In this document: one piece after another, positions 25,137 through 33,855 of the stretch
Position numbering within the stretch: position 1 is the first letter of the stretch
How the letters are laid out: each line of letters opens with the position of its first letter
DNA from: Pseudoalteromonas rubra
GTDB taxonomy: Bacteria; Pseudomonadota; Gammaproteobacteria; Enterobacterales; Alteromonadaceae
Assembly (NCBI RefSeq): GCF_000967655.1
Contig: NZ_JXYA01000006.1
Coordinates: 62,001-126,000, forward strand
DNA length: 64,000 bases
Direction of reading: 5' to 3'
The notes under the pieces: model-generated
Seen by the model: the letters and a program-made list of their open reading frames with translations, nothing else
Database searches by the model: none
What the model was told of the DNA's origin: nothing
Program-made: the position numbers and the translations under genes

Positions 25137-26522
25137 ATGAGCTTCAGCAGTCTCGGCTTATCTCCCGAAATTAATCAAGCCGTAGCCGATCAGGGCTACT
25201 CAACGCCAACCCCCATTCAGGAGCAAGCCATTCCAGCCATCCTGCAGGGGCGAGATATTATGGCAGCAGCCCAAACGGGCACAGGGAAAACCGCAGGCTT
25301 TACCCTGCCAATGCTGGAGCTGTTGAGCAACAAGCCAAAAGTTCAGGCCAATCAAGTCAGGGCTTTGATCCTGACACCCACGCGCGAGCTGGCCGATCAG
25401 GTCTGGCAAAGTGTTGAGCTGTATAGTAAACACCTGACTTTATCCTGCCAGGTTGTGTATGGCGGCGTGAAGATCAACCCGCAAATGATGAAACTGCGCA
25501 AAGGTGCCGATGTCCTGGTTGCCACACCTGGCCGACTGCTCGATTTGTACCAGCAAAATGCGGTGAAATTTGACCAGCTGGACATTTTTGTACTCGATGA
25601 AGCAGACCGAATGCTGGACATGGGGTTTATCCACGACATTAAACGTCTGATCAAACTGCTGCCTCAGCGCCGTCAGAACCTGCTGTTTTCGGCTACCTTC
25701 TCTGATGATATTCGCGCACTGGCGAAAGGACTTATCCAGGATCCTGTCGAAATATCGGTGGCTCCGGCGAACAGCACCGCCAAAAGCGTCACCCAATGGG
25801 TGTATCCGGTCGATAAAAGTCGTCGCACCGCCTTGCTCAAACACCTGCTGACAAGCCATGGCTGGCAACAGGTGCTGGTCTTTACCCGTACCAAACATGG
25901 CGCTAACCGACTGGTCCGAGACCTGGAAAAGGCTAAGATCAATGCCGCGGCCATTCATGGCAATAAAAGCCAGAGCGCACGTATGAAGGCACTTGCCGGG
26001 TTTAAGAGCGGCGAATTACGGGTGCTAGTCGCCACCGACATCGTCGCGCGCGGCCTGGATATCCAGGAGCTCCCCCATGTTGTTAACTTTGACTTACCTA
26101 ATGTCTATGAAGACTATGTACACCGAATTGGTCGCACAGGCCGTGCCGGCGCAACCGGCGAAGCGGTTTCTTTTGTCAGCGAAGACGTTACCGGTGACTT
26201 ATTTGGCATTGAGCGGCTTATTCAGCAAGTGATCCCGCGCGTGGTTGAGCCTGGCTTTGAGCCGCAAAACCCGATGCCGGAATCTAAGCTGGATACACGC
26301 CCCAGTAAACCAAAAAAACCCAAAAAGCCTAAGAAACCGAAAACGTCGGCCACTGAGCAGACGGCACAAAACAAACCGGCAAACAAGCCAAAAAATGGCC
26401 AAAAACTGCAATCAGGCAATGACAAACAAGGCGCGCCAAAGCGCCGCAGAAGACGTCCGGCTAATGGCCAGTCAAAACCAGCAACGCAGAATAAGCACAA
26501 AACGAACTCACAGCAGTCATAG
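25137..26522 (+). CDS. rhlE: ATP-dependent RNA helicase RhlE-like
   Basis: 461 residues from ATG 25137; the frame stays open upstream but shares no helicase sequence. DEAD-box motifs in order: Q motif [22 protein letters not shown], Ia PTRELADQV, Ib [57 protein letters not shown]. The C-terminal ~100 residues are Lys/Pro/Gln rich ([12 protein letters not shown]), typical of RhlE. RhlE-type helicases assist ribosome assembly and RNA degradation, often at low temperature. dbpA follows 117 nt downstream. Confidence 0.92.
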   Translation: MSFSSLGLSPEINQAVADQGYSTPTPIQEQAIPAILQGRDIMAAAQTGTGKTAGFTLPMLELLSNKPKVQANQVRALILTPTRELADQVWQSVELYSKHLTLSCQVVYGGVKINPQMMKLRKGADVLVATPGRLLDLYQQNAVKFDQLDIFVLDEADRMLDMGFIHDIKRLIKLLPQRRQNLLFSATFSDDIRALAKGLIQDPVEISVAPANSTAKSVTQWVYPVDKSRRTALLKHLLTSHGWQQVLVFTRTKHGANRLVRDLEKAKINAAAIHGNKSQSARMKALAGFKSGELRVLVATDIVARGLDIQELPHVVNFDLPNVYEDYVHRIGRTGRAGATGEAVSFVSEDVTGDLFGIERLIQQVIPRVVEPGFEPQNPMPESKLDTRPSKPKKPKKPKKPKTSATEQTAQNKPANKPKNGQKLQSGNDKQGAPKRRRRRPANGQSKPATQNKHKTNSQQS

Positions 26523-26565
26523 AGCACCTGCTGTCCAGTTCAAATCAAGACATGCTACATCAACA

Positions 26566-26593
26566 GGCAGGGCTCTCCACCAAAGAGCCTGCC
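26566..26593 (+). terminator. Hairpin between rhlE and dbpA
   Basis: GGCAGG-G-CTCT (26566-26576, one bulged G) pairs with AGAGCCTGCC (26584-26593). No T-run follows; it may be a partial terminator or an RNA-stability element. Confidence 0.45.
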
Positions 26594-26639
26594 CGGTTAG
26601 CATGTTATACTTAGCCTTTAAATCAAAAAGAAACCAGCT

Positions 26640-28031
26640 ATGAGCACCTCCACGCCTTTTTCCAGCATTAATTTGTCTTCGTCATTACAAGAGAATCTGA
26701 CATCTCTTGGTTATCACACCATGACCGATATTCAGGCACAGACACTGCCCGAGATTTTGGCCGGTAAAGACGTTATCGGACAGGGAAAAACCGGCTCAGG
26801 CAAAACCGCCGCATTTGCGCTTGGCCTGCTCCACAACCTGAGGGTGAAGCGCTTTCGCGTTCAGGCGCTGGTTGTTTGCCCCACCCGGGAGCTTGCGGAT
26901 CAGGTGGCTGTTGAGATCCGCAAGCTGGCTCGGGCCATTCATAACATCAAAGTGTTGACCTTGTGCGGCGGCGCTCCGATGGGCCCCCAAATTGGCTCGC
27001 TGGAGCATGGTGCTCATATCGTTGTGGGTACACCCGGACGCATTGAAGAACATTTGCGTAAAGGTCGTCTGTGTTTAGACGAGGTCAATACCTTTGTACT
27101 GGATGAAGCCGATCGGATGCTGGAAATGGGCTTTGAAGAAGCGCTGGAGTGCATCGTGTCGCACTGCCCTGAGCAGCGACAAAACCTGCTGTTTAGCGCC
27201 ACCTACCCGGCCAAAATCGAGCAGCTGGTCGGCCATATAATGCGCGATCCGGTCAAAATTGAAGTGGTGGCTCAGCATGATCACAGCACCATAGAGCAAC
27301 ACTTTTTTGAGGTGGCCGACAATGACGAGCGAGACGCCACTCTGCACAAATTACTGCGCCAGCATCAACCCGATGCCGCCGTGGTATTTTGTAATACCAA
27401 AGCACAATGTCAGGATGTTAGCGACATGCTGCAAGACCATGGCTTTGACTGTGCGGCACTGCATGGCGATCTGGACCAAAAAGACCGCGATAAAACCCTG
27501 GTACGTTTTGCCAATCGCAGTTTAACTGTGCTGGTTGCAACGGATGTGGCAGCACGTGGGATAGACGTCGACCATGTTGATATGGTGATCAACTACCACA
27601 TTGCCCACGACCCGGAAGTGCACGTCCATCGTATCGGTCGCACCGGTCGGGCAGGTAATACCGGCGTTGCCTGCTCACTGATGAGCTATAAAGAATCTCA
27701 CAAAGTGAATATGCTCGAAGACTACCTAAACCTGCGTATCGAGCCGACGCCGCCGCCTGGCGAACAGGTACTCTCAAACCAGGTGCATCGTGCGCCTATG
27801 GTCACAATACAAATTGACGGTGGTAAAAAGGCCAAGCTGCGTCCTGGCGACATTTTGGGTGCGCTTACGGCCAATCAAGCCTTGCGCGGCGATCAGATTG
27901 GCAAGATTAAAGTCACCGCCATGTCTTCCTATGTGGCGGTAGAGCGCAAATACGCCAATCAGGCGGTGAAAGTGATCGGCGAAGGAAAAATGAAAGGTCG
28001 TAATTTCCGCGCCCGTAAGCTGACCCGCTAA
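26640..28031 (+). CDS. dbpA: ATP-dependent RNA helicase DbpA
   Basis: 463 residues. DEAD-box motifs: [58 protein letters not shown]. The C-terminal ~75 residues (APMVTIQIDGGKKAKLRPGD, ILGALTANQALRGDQIGKIK) form the DbpA RNA-binding domain, which in E. coli targets hairpin 92 of 23S rRNA so that the helicase acts in 50S assembly. Length matches E. coli DbpA (457). It is one of two adjacent DEAD-box genes and is followed by ribosomal-protein genes, a translation-themed neighbourhood. Confidence 0.95.
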   Translation: MSTSTPFSSINLSSSLQENLTSLGYHTMTDIQAQTLPEILAGKDVIGQGKTGSGKTAAFALGLLHNLRVKRFRVQALVVCPTRELADQVAVEIRKLARAIHNIKVLTLCGGAPMGPQIGSLEHGAHIVVGTPGRIEEHLRKGRLCLDEVNTFVLDEADRMLEMGFEEALECIVSHCPEQRQNLLFSATYPAKIEQLVGHIMRDPVKIEVVAQHDHSTIEQHFFEVADNDERDATLHKLLRQHQPDAAVVFCNTKAQCQDVSDMLQDHGFDCAALHGDLDQKDRDKTLVRFANRSLTVLVATDVAARGIDVDHVDMVINYHIAHDPEVHVHRIGRTGRAGNTGVACSLMSYKESHKVNMLEDYLNLRIEPTPPPGEQVLSNQVHRAPMVTIQIDGGKKAKLRPGDILGALTANQALRGDQIGKIKVTAMSSYVAVERKYANQAVKVIGEGKMKGRNFRARKLTR

Positions 28032-28050
28032 CACGCAACATCCTTAGAGG

Positions 28051-28081
28051 TTGCAGCAGCGCCGATCCGGCACTGCTGCAA
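28051..28081 (+). terminator. Strong hairpin after dbpA
   Basis: TTGCAGCAGCGCC (28051-28063) pairs with GGCACTGCTGCAA (28069-28081) with one mismatch and a GATCC loop, 19 nt past the stop. No T-run; likely transcript end or processing site. Confidence 0.6.
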
Positions 28082-28153
28082 GGCGCCTAATCCTGCCCCA
28101 ACTACAAAGACACTATTGCGAATTATTTTCATTTACTATTTTCATTACAGTTT

Positions 28154-28168
28154 TGTTATGATATAACA
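28154..28168. promoter_or_regulatory. Zur-box-like palindrome upstream of rpmE2-rpmJ2
   Basis: TGTTATGATATAACA has perfect 6-bp arms and differs at one base from the core of the gammaproteobacterial Zur consensus (TGTTATANTATAACA). It overlaps a TATGAT -10-like box 27 nt before the rpmE2 start, so Zn-bound Zur would block transcription. The paralogue type of both genes makes this assignment convincing. Confidence 0.85.
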
Positions 28169-28195
28169 CATGCATTCAATGAATTGGAGAAGAAA

Positions 28196-28453
28196 ATGAA
28201 GCCAGATATCCATCCTGATTACCACTTAGTTGCCTTTCACGACACCTCAGTAGACAAGTATTTTATTGTGGGCTCCACCATCAAAACTGACCGTACGGTA
28301 GAGGTGGACGGCGTGACTTATCCATACGTACCAATCGATGTATCGAGCGAGTCTCACCCTTTTTATACCGGTAAGCAAAAACTGGTTGCCAGTGATGGTC
28401 GGGTGGCACAGTTTAACCGCCGCTTTAAAAATCTGGCCGGTAAAAAAGGATAA
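28196..28453 (+). CDS. rpmE2: 50S ribosomal protein L31 type B (zinc-independent)
   Basis: 85 residues. [20 protein letters not shown] and later [20 protein letters not shown] are characteristic of type B L31, which lacks the CxxC zinc ribbon of RpmE (no cysteine in the protein). When zinc is scarce this paralogue replaces the zinc-holding L31 and frees metal. GGAG 6 nt before ATG 28196 sets the start. Cotranscribed with rpmJ2 (5-nt gap) behind a Zur-like operator. Confidence 0.96.
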   Translation: MKPDIHPDYHLVAFHDTSVDKYFIVGSTIKTDRTVEVDGVTYPYVPIDVSSESHPFYTGKQKLVASDGRVAQFNRRFKNLAGKKG

Positions 28454-28458
28454 TCGCC

Positions 28459-28596
28459 ATGAAAGTACTCAGCTCACTGAAAAGTGCCAAATCTCGCCCG
28501 GGTTGCCAGGTGGTTAAACGCCGTGGCCGGGTATATGTGATCTGCAAAGATAACCCACGCTTTAAAGCGGTTCAGGGTAAGAAGAAAAAGCGCTAA
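28459..28596 (+). CDS. rpmJ2: 50S ribosomal protein L36 type B
   Basis: 45 residues: [20 protein letters not shown] then [20 protein letters not shown] and a KKKKR end. This is the YkgO-type L36, carrying only two cysteines (C16, C29) in place of the CxxC...CxxxxH zinc site of RpmJ. It pairs with type B L31 as part of the zinc-starvation response. Short gene, start 5 nt after rpmE2, ends 18 nt before a terminator. Confidence 0.95.
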   Translation: MKVLSSLKSAKSRPGCQVVKRRGRVYVICKDNPRFKAVQGKKKKR

Positions 28597-28613
28597 GCGA
28601 TATAAATAGTGCC

Positions 28614-28640
28614 GCCGGTTGTTATTCAACCGGCTATTTA
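28614..28640 (+). terminator. Terminator after rpmE2-rpmJ2
   Basis: GCCGGTTG (28614-28621), TTATT loop, CAACCGGC (28627-28634), then TATTTA. Good stem with a short T-rich tail. Confidence 0.75.
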
Positions 28641-28681
28641 GAATGTATTTCTTTTCACACAGCAGAGCAGATTGTCACACG

Positions 28682-28828
28682 TTATAGCTGCCTGGCATTA
28701 CGCCATAACTGCTCGCCAATGTTATCCACCAGCGTAAACTGATTGAGCCTGGCATCACCCAGTCTGACTTGCTCGTTATCCTGGCTGCTTTGTTCTATCA
28801 GGGCTTTAAAATCAATGATGTCGGTAAT
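28682..28828 (-). pseudogene. Possible 3' fragment of a protein-coding gene
   Basis: On the minus strand, 48 sense codons (ITDIIDFKALIEQSSQDNEQ, then VRLGDARLNQFTLVDNIGEQ, LWRNARQL) end in TAA at 28682. The frame opens straight after a stop at 28829-28831 and has no start codon, while composition looks protein-like. It may be the truncated end of a lost gene; family not recognised. The remainder of the 28641-29004 gap shows no further gene. Confidence 0.35.
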
Positions 28829-29004
28829 TCATGAGCGCAATGTGCAGCGTCAGGGCGCACCATCCGACAGCACCTAAGCTGCAACGCTGACACCCGACTT
28901 TGCACGCTCAAAGTAAAAGTTTGTAAACATTAACGGGACATTAAATCTAAACTAACAACTGCGGTCTAGGCTCTAAGAGAAACAATAAAAAAGGACCTAT
29001 CATT

Positions 29005-29409
29005 ATGATAAAAACTGCACATCAACGTATACCTTCTGACGTCACAGTCGATATGAACCCTATGCTGGATATTGTATTTATTTTGCTGATATTTTTTATT
29101 GTCACGGCCAGCTTTATGCGAGAAACCGCGCTGCCGCTCAATCGAACCGAGCAAGCTGTGACTTCGCTTGTGCCTATCCTGACACCGGTATTTTCAATCG
29201 ATGCCAAAAATCAGGTCTACCTGAACAATCGGCAAATCGATCTCGACAGTGTGAGTATTAACGTCGCCCGCCTGGGTGCACAGGGAGAGATCACCAGTAT
29301 TAGTCTGCGTGCTCACCCAAACAGCCAGCATGCCACGCTGGTAAGCGTACTCGATGCAATTAAAGCCCAGACCAGCGCCCCGGTTTCTTTAGGTGAAACA
29401 CTGAAGTAA
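29005..29409 (+). CDS. ExbD/TolR-family biopolymer transport protein, orphan
   Basis: 134 residues: short cytoplasmic N-terminus, one transmembrane helix with the essential proton-pathway aspartate (DMNPMLDIVFILLIFFIVTA), and a ~90-residue periplasmic domain (VYLNNRQIDLDSVSINVARL). ExbD works with ExbB and TonB to power outer-membrane import using the proton gradient. No exbB, tonB or receptor gene is nearby, so it must pair with distant partners. AAAAAGGACC 12 nt before ATG 29005 is the likely ribosome site. Confidence 0.85.
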   Translation: MIKTAHQRIPSDVTVDMNPMLDIVFILLIFFIVTASFMRETALPLNRTEQAVTSLVPILTPVFSIDAKNQVYLNNRQIDLDSVSINVARLGAQGEITSISLRAHPNSQHATLVSVLDAIKAQTSAPVSLGETLK

Positions 29410-29415
29410 TACCCG

Positions 29416-29438
29416 TGACCCGGCAGCCTGCCGGGTCA
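29416..29438. terminator. Palindromic hairpin between convergent genes
   Basis: TGACCCGGC (29416-29424), AGCCT, GCCGGGTCA (29430-29438), between exbD-like and the solute-binding gene stops. GC-rich; shared terminator likely, though T-runs are weak. Confidence 0.55.
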
Positions 29439-29441
29439 AGA

Positions 29442-30200
29442 TCACTGTTTTACGACCTGAACATAGTTGAACCACTTTTGCTGTATTGCTGTCAGCTGGC
29501 CGTTAGCGCTTATCTCTGAAAACGCCGCTCGATAGCGCTCTACCAGGTTTGGATCAGACTGGATGTTAAAGGCAATACTGAGATTGGTGTTGAGCTCCTT
29601 GAGCTCGGCAACCTTACTCAGCGCATTAAAATCCACACCCGCCTTATTGGCGCGCTGCCAAATGGTTTCTTCAGTGCCAACCACCAGATCCAGACGATCT
29701 TTTTCCAGCATTTGTAGTAACTGCTCTTCATAACTGAGCGGCTTCAGATCGGAAAACTGTTGCTTTGCCAGATAATGGGCCACGTTGGAGCCCCTCAACA
29801 CGGCTACCCTATGCTGTTTGAGCAGCATCAGAGAATCTGATTGCACGGGAAAACGCCGTTTCAGGCCCCATAAGAAGATGGGCTCGGTTTGCACTTCGCC
29901 TATCCAATGAAAAAGTGGGCTTCGCGCCTGAGTATGCACGATAGAGTAGATGAGCACGTTTTCGGTCGTCACAGCGGTCTGATAAGCCCGTGCCCAGGGC
30001 ATCACCCTAATTTCGGGCGTGTCGCCCACCTGCTGGCACAGGGCATAGACGACCTCTGTCATAAAGCCGCCCAATGAGCCATCGTCATTTTTGATTTGGT
30101 AGGGATACAGATACTCAGTCACGACCTGAATGGTTGCGCCACTGGCAGGCCGTATGGTGGCGAGCCACAACACCATACACAAGAGTAAACACAGTTTCAC
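29442..30200 (-). CDS. Periplasmic solute-binding protein (amino-acid ABC transporter family 3)
   Basis: 252 residues from GTG 30200 (a GGGGGC stretch precedes it; in-frame TTG 30227 is the alternative). Signal peptide (KLCLLLCMVLWLATIRPASG), then an SBP family-3 fold: TEYLYPYQIKNDDGSLGGFM, EVVYALCQQVGD, VMPWARAYQTA, and a C-terminal LTAIQQKWF. Family members bind polar amino acids for ABC import, but stand-alone versions without permease or ATPase, as here, are common in Alteromonadales and may serve as sensors or have lost transport. Converges with the exbD-like gene. Confidence 0.82.
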   Translation of the reverse strand: MKLCLLLCMVLWLATIRPASGATIQVVTEYLYPYQIKNDDGSLGGFMTEVVYALCQQVGDTPEIRVMPWARAYQTAVTTENVLIYSIVHTQARSPLFHWIGEVQTEPIFLWGLKRRFPVQSDSLMLLKQHRVAVLRGSNVAHYLAKQQFSDLKPLSYEEQLLQMLEKDRLDLVVGTEETIWQRANKAGVDFNALSKVAELKELNTNLSIAFNIQSDPNLVERYRAAFSEISANGQLTAIQQKWFNYVQVVKQ

Positions 30201-30295
30201 AACGCCCCCGGTACCACATGCGCCCAACTGTTAGTTTAGGGGTTCACCCCATTATTGCAAATTACAAAACAGTCTATACTAACCCTGATGTAAAA

Positions 30296-30682
30296 TTAAC
30301 GGACTTTCTTCCAAATCTCTCGTTCGACAAACTGGCCATTTTCGTACAGCTCATGGTGCCATAAATCACCTTCTACTTTGTAGCTAAAGGCCATGGTTCT
30401 GCCCAGTAATGATGTGACGTTGCCGTACTCATAGGTTTCGATAAACTGATCGCCCTTTAACACATAAGTGCCACCCCCCGCATATTTAAACTTACCCTGA
30501 CTCTGGGTGATATAGCTATGGTGTGTCGGGGTGATCAATTTCACCGAGGTTAATTGCGGTGCTTTGGCAGATACTATGCCCTCTGCTGTGGCGTACTGTC
30601 CTTCAACAAACTCCCAGCTGCCCAGTAACGGGTTTGCCAATGCCGTGCCACTCACCAGGGCAGTTAAGATCAGAGGTTTCAT
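30296..30682 (-). CDS. Small secreted lipocalin-like protein of unknown function
   Basis: 128 residues with a signal peptide (MKPLILTALVSGTALA) and a beta-rich body: NPLLGSWEFVEGQYATAEG, LITPTHHSYITQSQG, GGGTYVLKGDQFIETYEYGN, and a final FVEREIWKKVR. The GSWE start and repeating beta hairpins resemble the small lipocalin-like/DUF4488 group, which I infer only from pattern. Role unknown. AAAGGAAT upstream of ATG 30682 supports the start. Confidence 0.68.
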   Translation of the reverse strand: MKPLILTALVSGTALANPLLGSWEFVEGQYATAEGIVSAKAPQLTSVKLITPTHHSYITQSQGKFKYAGGGTYVLKGDQFIETYEYGNVTSLLGRTMAFSYKVEGDLWHHELYENGQFVEREIWKKVR

Positions 30683-30826
30683 ATAAATTCCTTTAATAGC
30701 GTCATGTTGTTACGAGTCTTACATATCTGGGATGGAAAAACAGTTGAGAATCTCTCATTTGCACTGTTCCCATAAACACGATTTTATAGAACTTTTGTTG
30801 TTCTGTATTTCAGGGAAATGATCACT

Positions 30827-33277
30827 ATGATGGCTCGATTCAAGACTTTGCTGTGTGGCGTATTTATAAGCTTACTGCTGGTCCCTGCTGGCCAGGCGCA
30901 ACCCTTTGACCAGACGCCCATTTTGATGCCTATGCCCACCTCCTTGGTGCAGTCGGCGCAAACGCTGGCATTAAACAAGCCGCTGACACTCTCGCTCAAC
31001 GGCTTGTCGCCACAGCGCAGCGCGTTTATTAAAGCCTACTATCAGCAACAATTCGCCGATTTCGGGTATCAGGTATCGCCTGTCACCACTGAAGCGGCTT
31101 TGCCTATCGTCGTAACCGTCGGGGACTTACAGGCCCCCGCTCATCGTCTCCCACAGCTTAACCAGAATGAACAGTATCAGCTGAGTATCAGCAAAACAGG
31201 CATAGTCATTAGCGCGCCTGCTGATTTTGGTGCACTCCATGCGCTGGCAACGCTCAGCCAGTTATTATATTTCGCCCGTGACAGCCTCGAACTGGCGCTG
31301 TTGCAGATAGAAGATAGCCCCCGCTTTCCCTGGCGTGGACTGCTGCTCGACAGCGTCCGTCATTTTATTTCCGTCGCAGCGATTAAACGCCAGCTGCGCG
31401 GCATGGCTGCGGCCAAGCTGAATGTGTTTCACTGGCACCTGACAGACGATCAGGGCTGGCGTTTTGCCTCAAAAGCGTATCCAAAACTACATAAGCTCGC
31501 CTCAGACGGTCAGTACTATACGCAGGCAGAGATCAAAGACGTGGTTCAGTACGCGAGTCTTCTGGGGATCCGGGTGGTGCCGGAGTTTGATGTGCCCGGG
31601 CATGCCTCTGCCATTGCGGTTGCCTATCCGGAGTTAATGACTCAGGTTAAGCCCTATCAGATGGAAGATGGCTGGGGGGTGTTTGAACCGCTGCTCGACC
31701 CAAGCAAACCCCAAGTATATGACTTTATAGACGCCATGGTTGCTGAGCTTGCCACACTTTTTCCGGACCCTTACTTGCACATAGGCGGAGACGAAGTCCA
31801 CCCAAAACACTGGCAGGAAAGTAAACGGGTGCAGGCCTATATGGGCAAACACCAGCTCGCCACAAGCGCCGACTTACAAGCACATTTCAACGCTAAGGTG
31901 CAGGCTATCTTGCGCCGTCACAACAAAAAAATGATGGGCTGGGATGAGATTTTCCACCCTGCACTGGACAAAGATGTGATGATCCAGTCGTGGCGCGGCA
32001 AGGCCAGTCTGAGCCAGATCGCCGCCCAAGGCTATCCCGCGCTGTTGTCAGCCGGTTTTTACATCGACCAGCCACAGCCGACTGACTTCCATTATCGCAA
32101 TGAACCATTTGATACCGGTTTGCAGCGCGCGCATCCACTTGAAGAGAGTGAGCGCATTCAGGCCTGGGACTTCACTATGCCCCGGCTCAAAGGCAGTGCA
32201 GTGACAGGCAAACTGGTGCTGGTGTCTGAGCAAAATACGCTGCGCCAGGCCTATATCCAACTCAACGACCAGCCATTTAAGCAGGCGCAACTCGATAGCC
32301 ACTTAATACCCTATGATGCCGGTATGTCGCGGCTCAACGCCACCATCGACAGCTGGATGGGTCCGACCCGGGCACAGCTCACACTGAATTCTGAGTCAGG
32401 GTTGTCGGGCCGGATCCTTATCGGTAACGCCGTTTATCCGGTAACGGGAAGTTTGGATCCCCATTTTACTCATGCTGACTTGACCAATATGCCATTCCTG
32501 AGCGCGATGGGTGCACAGGCGCAGCGCAATATTCTCGGTGGCGAAGCGACCCTCTGGAGTGAGTTGGTGACTGAACAAAACCTGGATGTGCGCAGCTGGC
32601 CACGTTTGTTTGCCATCGCAGAGCGACTTTGGTCTGAGCGTACTCGGACAGACGCAGAGCACATGTACCACAGGCTGTTACCTGTCTCAGACTTTGCCGA
32701 TGCCATTAGCCTGCATCATAAAAAGCAGTTCAGACACGGGCTCAGTACCGTGCTGGCAAAGCACAACAGTCCGGACAACCTGGCATTGCTGACGCGCTTT
32801 GCGGAGCAACTAGAGCCTGCCAGCTATTACACGCGCCATCATATAAAATATCAGCAAGGCTTGTATCATCAAAATGCACCACTGACTCAGCTGGTCGACT
32901 TTCTGCCGGTAGAAAGCCCGGCTCTGATTTCCCTGCACCTACTGCTCAAACAGTTTGAGCAAGGGCAAATTGAGGCATTACGAGCCATTCATAGAGCCCT
33001 TAGTGTCTGGCAGGCGGACTATCCGCAACTCGAAAAGATCCTCGCGAATACGACACATGTGCAAACGCTAATGCCAAGTATGATTGTGGCCCGTGAAATC
33101 AATACGCTCAGCCTATCAATTGTTACACGCTGCCTGGACAACAACCCCTTCAAACAAGCAGAAAGCGAAAAACTTTCAAGCTCTCTTTGGCACCTGCAAA
33201 CACAGTCTAATGAGCTTGTTGTCGCCTCAGGGCTATTTGCTGAACGATTATTAGCTCTGTGCCGAGACCCAGTTTAA
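30827..33277 (+). CDS. Exported beta-N-acetylhexosaminidase (GH20)
   Basis: 816 residues from ATG 30827 (AGGGA about 10 nt upstream; ATG 30818 is also possible). Signal peptide (LCGVFISLLLVPAGQA), GH20 N-terminal alpha/beta domain, then the catalytic TIM barrel: WRGLLLDSVRHFIS, NVFHWHLTDDQGWR, VVPEFDVPGHASA and LHIGGDEVHPKHW. The adjacent Asp-Glu (about residues 322-323) are the substrate-assisted catalytic pair. It removes terminal GlcNAc/GalNAc from chitin oligomers or glycans; exported form and marine setting point to chitin use. A long C-terminal helical region (~residues 620-816) follows the barrel. Confidence 0.92.
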   Translation: MMARFKTLLCGVFISLLLVPAGQAQPFDQTPILMPMPTSLVQSAQTLALNKPLTLSLNGLSPQRSAFIKAYYQQQFADFGYQVSPVTTEAALPIVVTVGDLQAPAHRLPQLNQNEQYQLSISKTGIVISAPADFGALHALATLSQLLYFARDSLELALLQIEDSPRFPWRGLLLDSVRHFISVAAIKRQLRGMAAAKLNVFHWHLTDDQGWRFASKAYPKLHKLASDGQYYTQAEIKDVVQYASLLGIRVVPEFDVPGHASAIAVAYPELMTQVKPYQMEDGWGVFEPLLDPSKPQVYDFIDAMVAELATLFPDPYLHIGGDEVHPKHWQESKRVQAYMGKHQLATSADLQAHFNAKVQAILRRHNKKMMGWDEIFHPALDKDVMIQSWRGKASLSQIAAQGYPALLSAGFYIDQPQPTDFHYRNEPFDTGLQRAHPLEESERIQAWDFTMPRLKGSAVTGKLVLVSEQNTLRQAYIQLNDQPFKQAQLDSHLIPYDAGMSRLNATIDSWMGPTRAQLTLNSESGLSGRILIGNAVYPVTGSLDPHFTHADLTNMPFLSAMGAQAQRNILGGEATLWSELVTEQNLDVRSWPRLFAIAERLWSERTRTDAEHMYHRLLPVSDFADAISLHHKKQFRHGLSTVLAKHNSPDNLALLTRFAEQLEPASYYTRHHIKYQQGLYHQNAPLTQLVDFLPVESPALISLHLLLKQFEQGQIEALRAIHRALSVWQADYPQLEKILANTTHVQTLMPSMIVAREINTLSLSIVTRCLDNNPFKQAESEKLSSSLWHLQTQSNELVVASGLFAERLLALCRDPV

Positions 33278-33364
33278 ACGTCGGATAACGAAACGTACTA
33301 TCAAATAAAGCGAACAAAAGTGTGTTAGCATTGTGCTCATTAACAAGCACTTAGGCCTTGATAC

Positions 33365-33784
33365 ATGAAATTAAAACTTACTATCTTATTGTTTTTCAGT
33401 TCGCTGTTTTTCTTGTCTGGCTGTACAGCAAGCGGACCTGTGTTTACACAAATTGAGTCGCCAAAACCCGGCATGTCAAAAGTGTATTTACTTCGCCGTA
33501 GCGCATTTGCCGGCAAAGCATACTGCCCTAGCCTTAAATATAACAATACACCTATTGGCTGTCTTAAAGACAATGGCTACCTGGTCGTTGATGCGCGACC
33601 TGGTGAGGCATATATAGGAGGAGGAGATTTCAGGTTATTGTTTGAAGCTGAAGCAGGCAAAACCTATTTCTTTGAATACGGCTATGAACCGCTCCCAGGC
33701 TATAGCAGTTATACAGCTTTTGTAGAAGAGGTGGACAGCACATATGCGATGCGTATTCTGCCCACTCTCAATCTTTCTCTGTAA
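33365..33784 (+). CDS. Small lipoprotein, DUF2846-like
   Basis: 139 residues: lipoprotein signal ending FLSGC (Cys ~20), then FTQIESPKPGMSKVYLLRRS, NNTPIGCLKDNGYLVVDARP, GKTYFFEYGYEPLPGYSSY. The order 'vYl(l)R... l.iN...ig.l..g.y......PG......' is the DUF2846 pattern. These are outer-membrane-linked lipoproteins of unknown function. A clear AT-rich leader precedes ATG 33365. Independent transcription unit. Confidence 0.78.
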   Translation: MKLKLTILLFFSSLFFLSGCTASGPVFTQIESPKPGMSKVYLLRRSAFAGKAYCPSLKYNNTPIGCLKDNGYLVVDARPGEAYIGGGDFRLLFEAEAGKTYFFEYGYEPLPGYSSYTAFVEEVDSTYAMRILPTLNLSL

Positions 33785-33855
33785 GCAAGATAGTTATCTA
33801 AGCGCTGTGATGCACTCTTACAAGCAGAGCTGACAAACACTTTACGCTAAATCGG

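Noticed and set aside
25440..25958. 172-codon open frame on the minus strand
   Set aside because: Antisense to rhlE motifs; purely a shadow.
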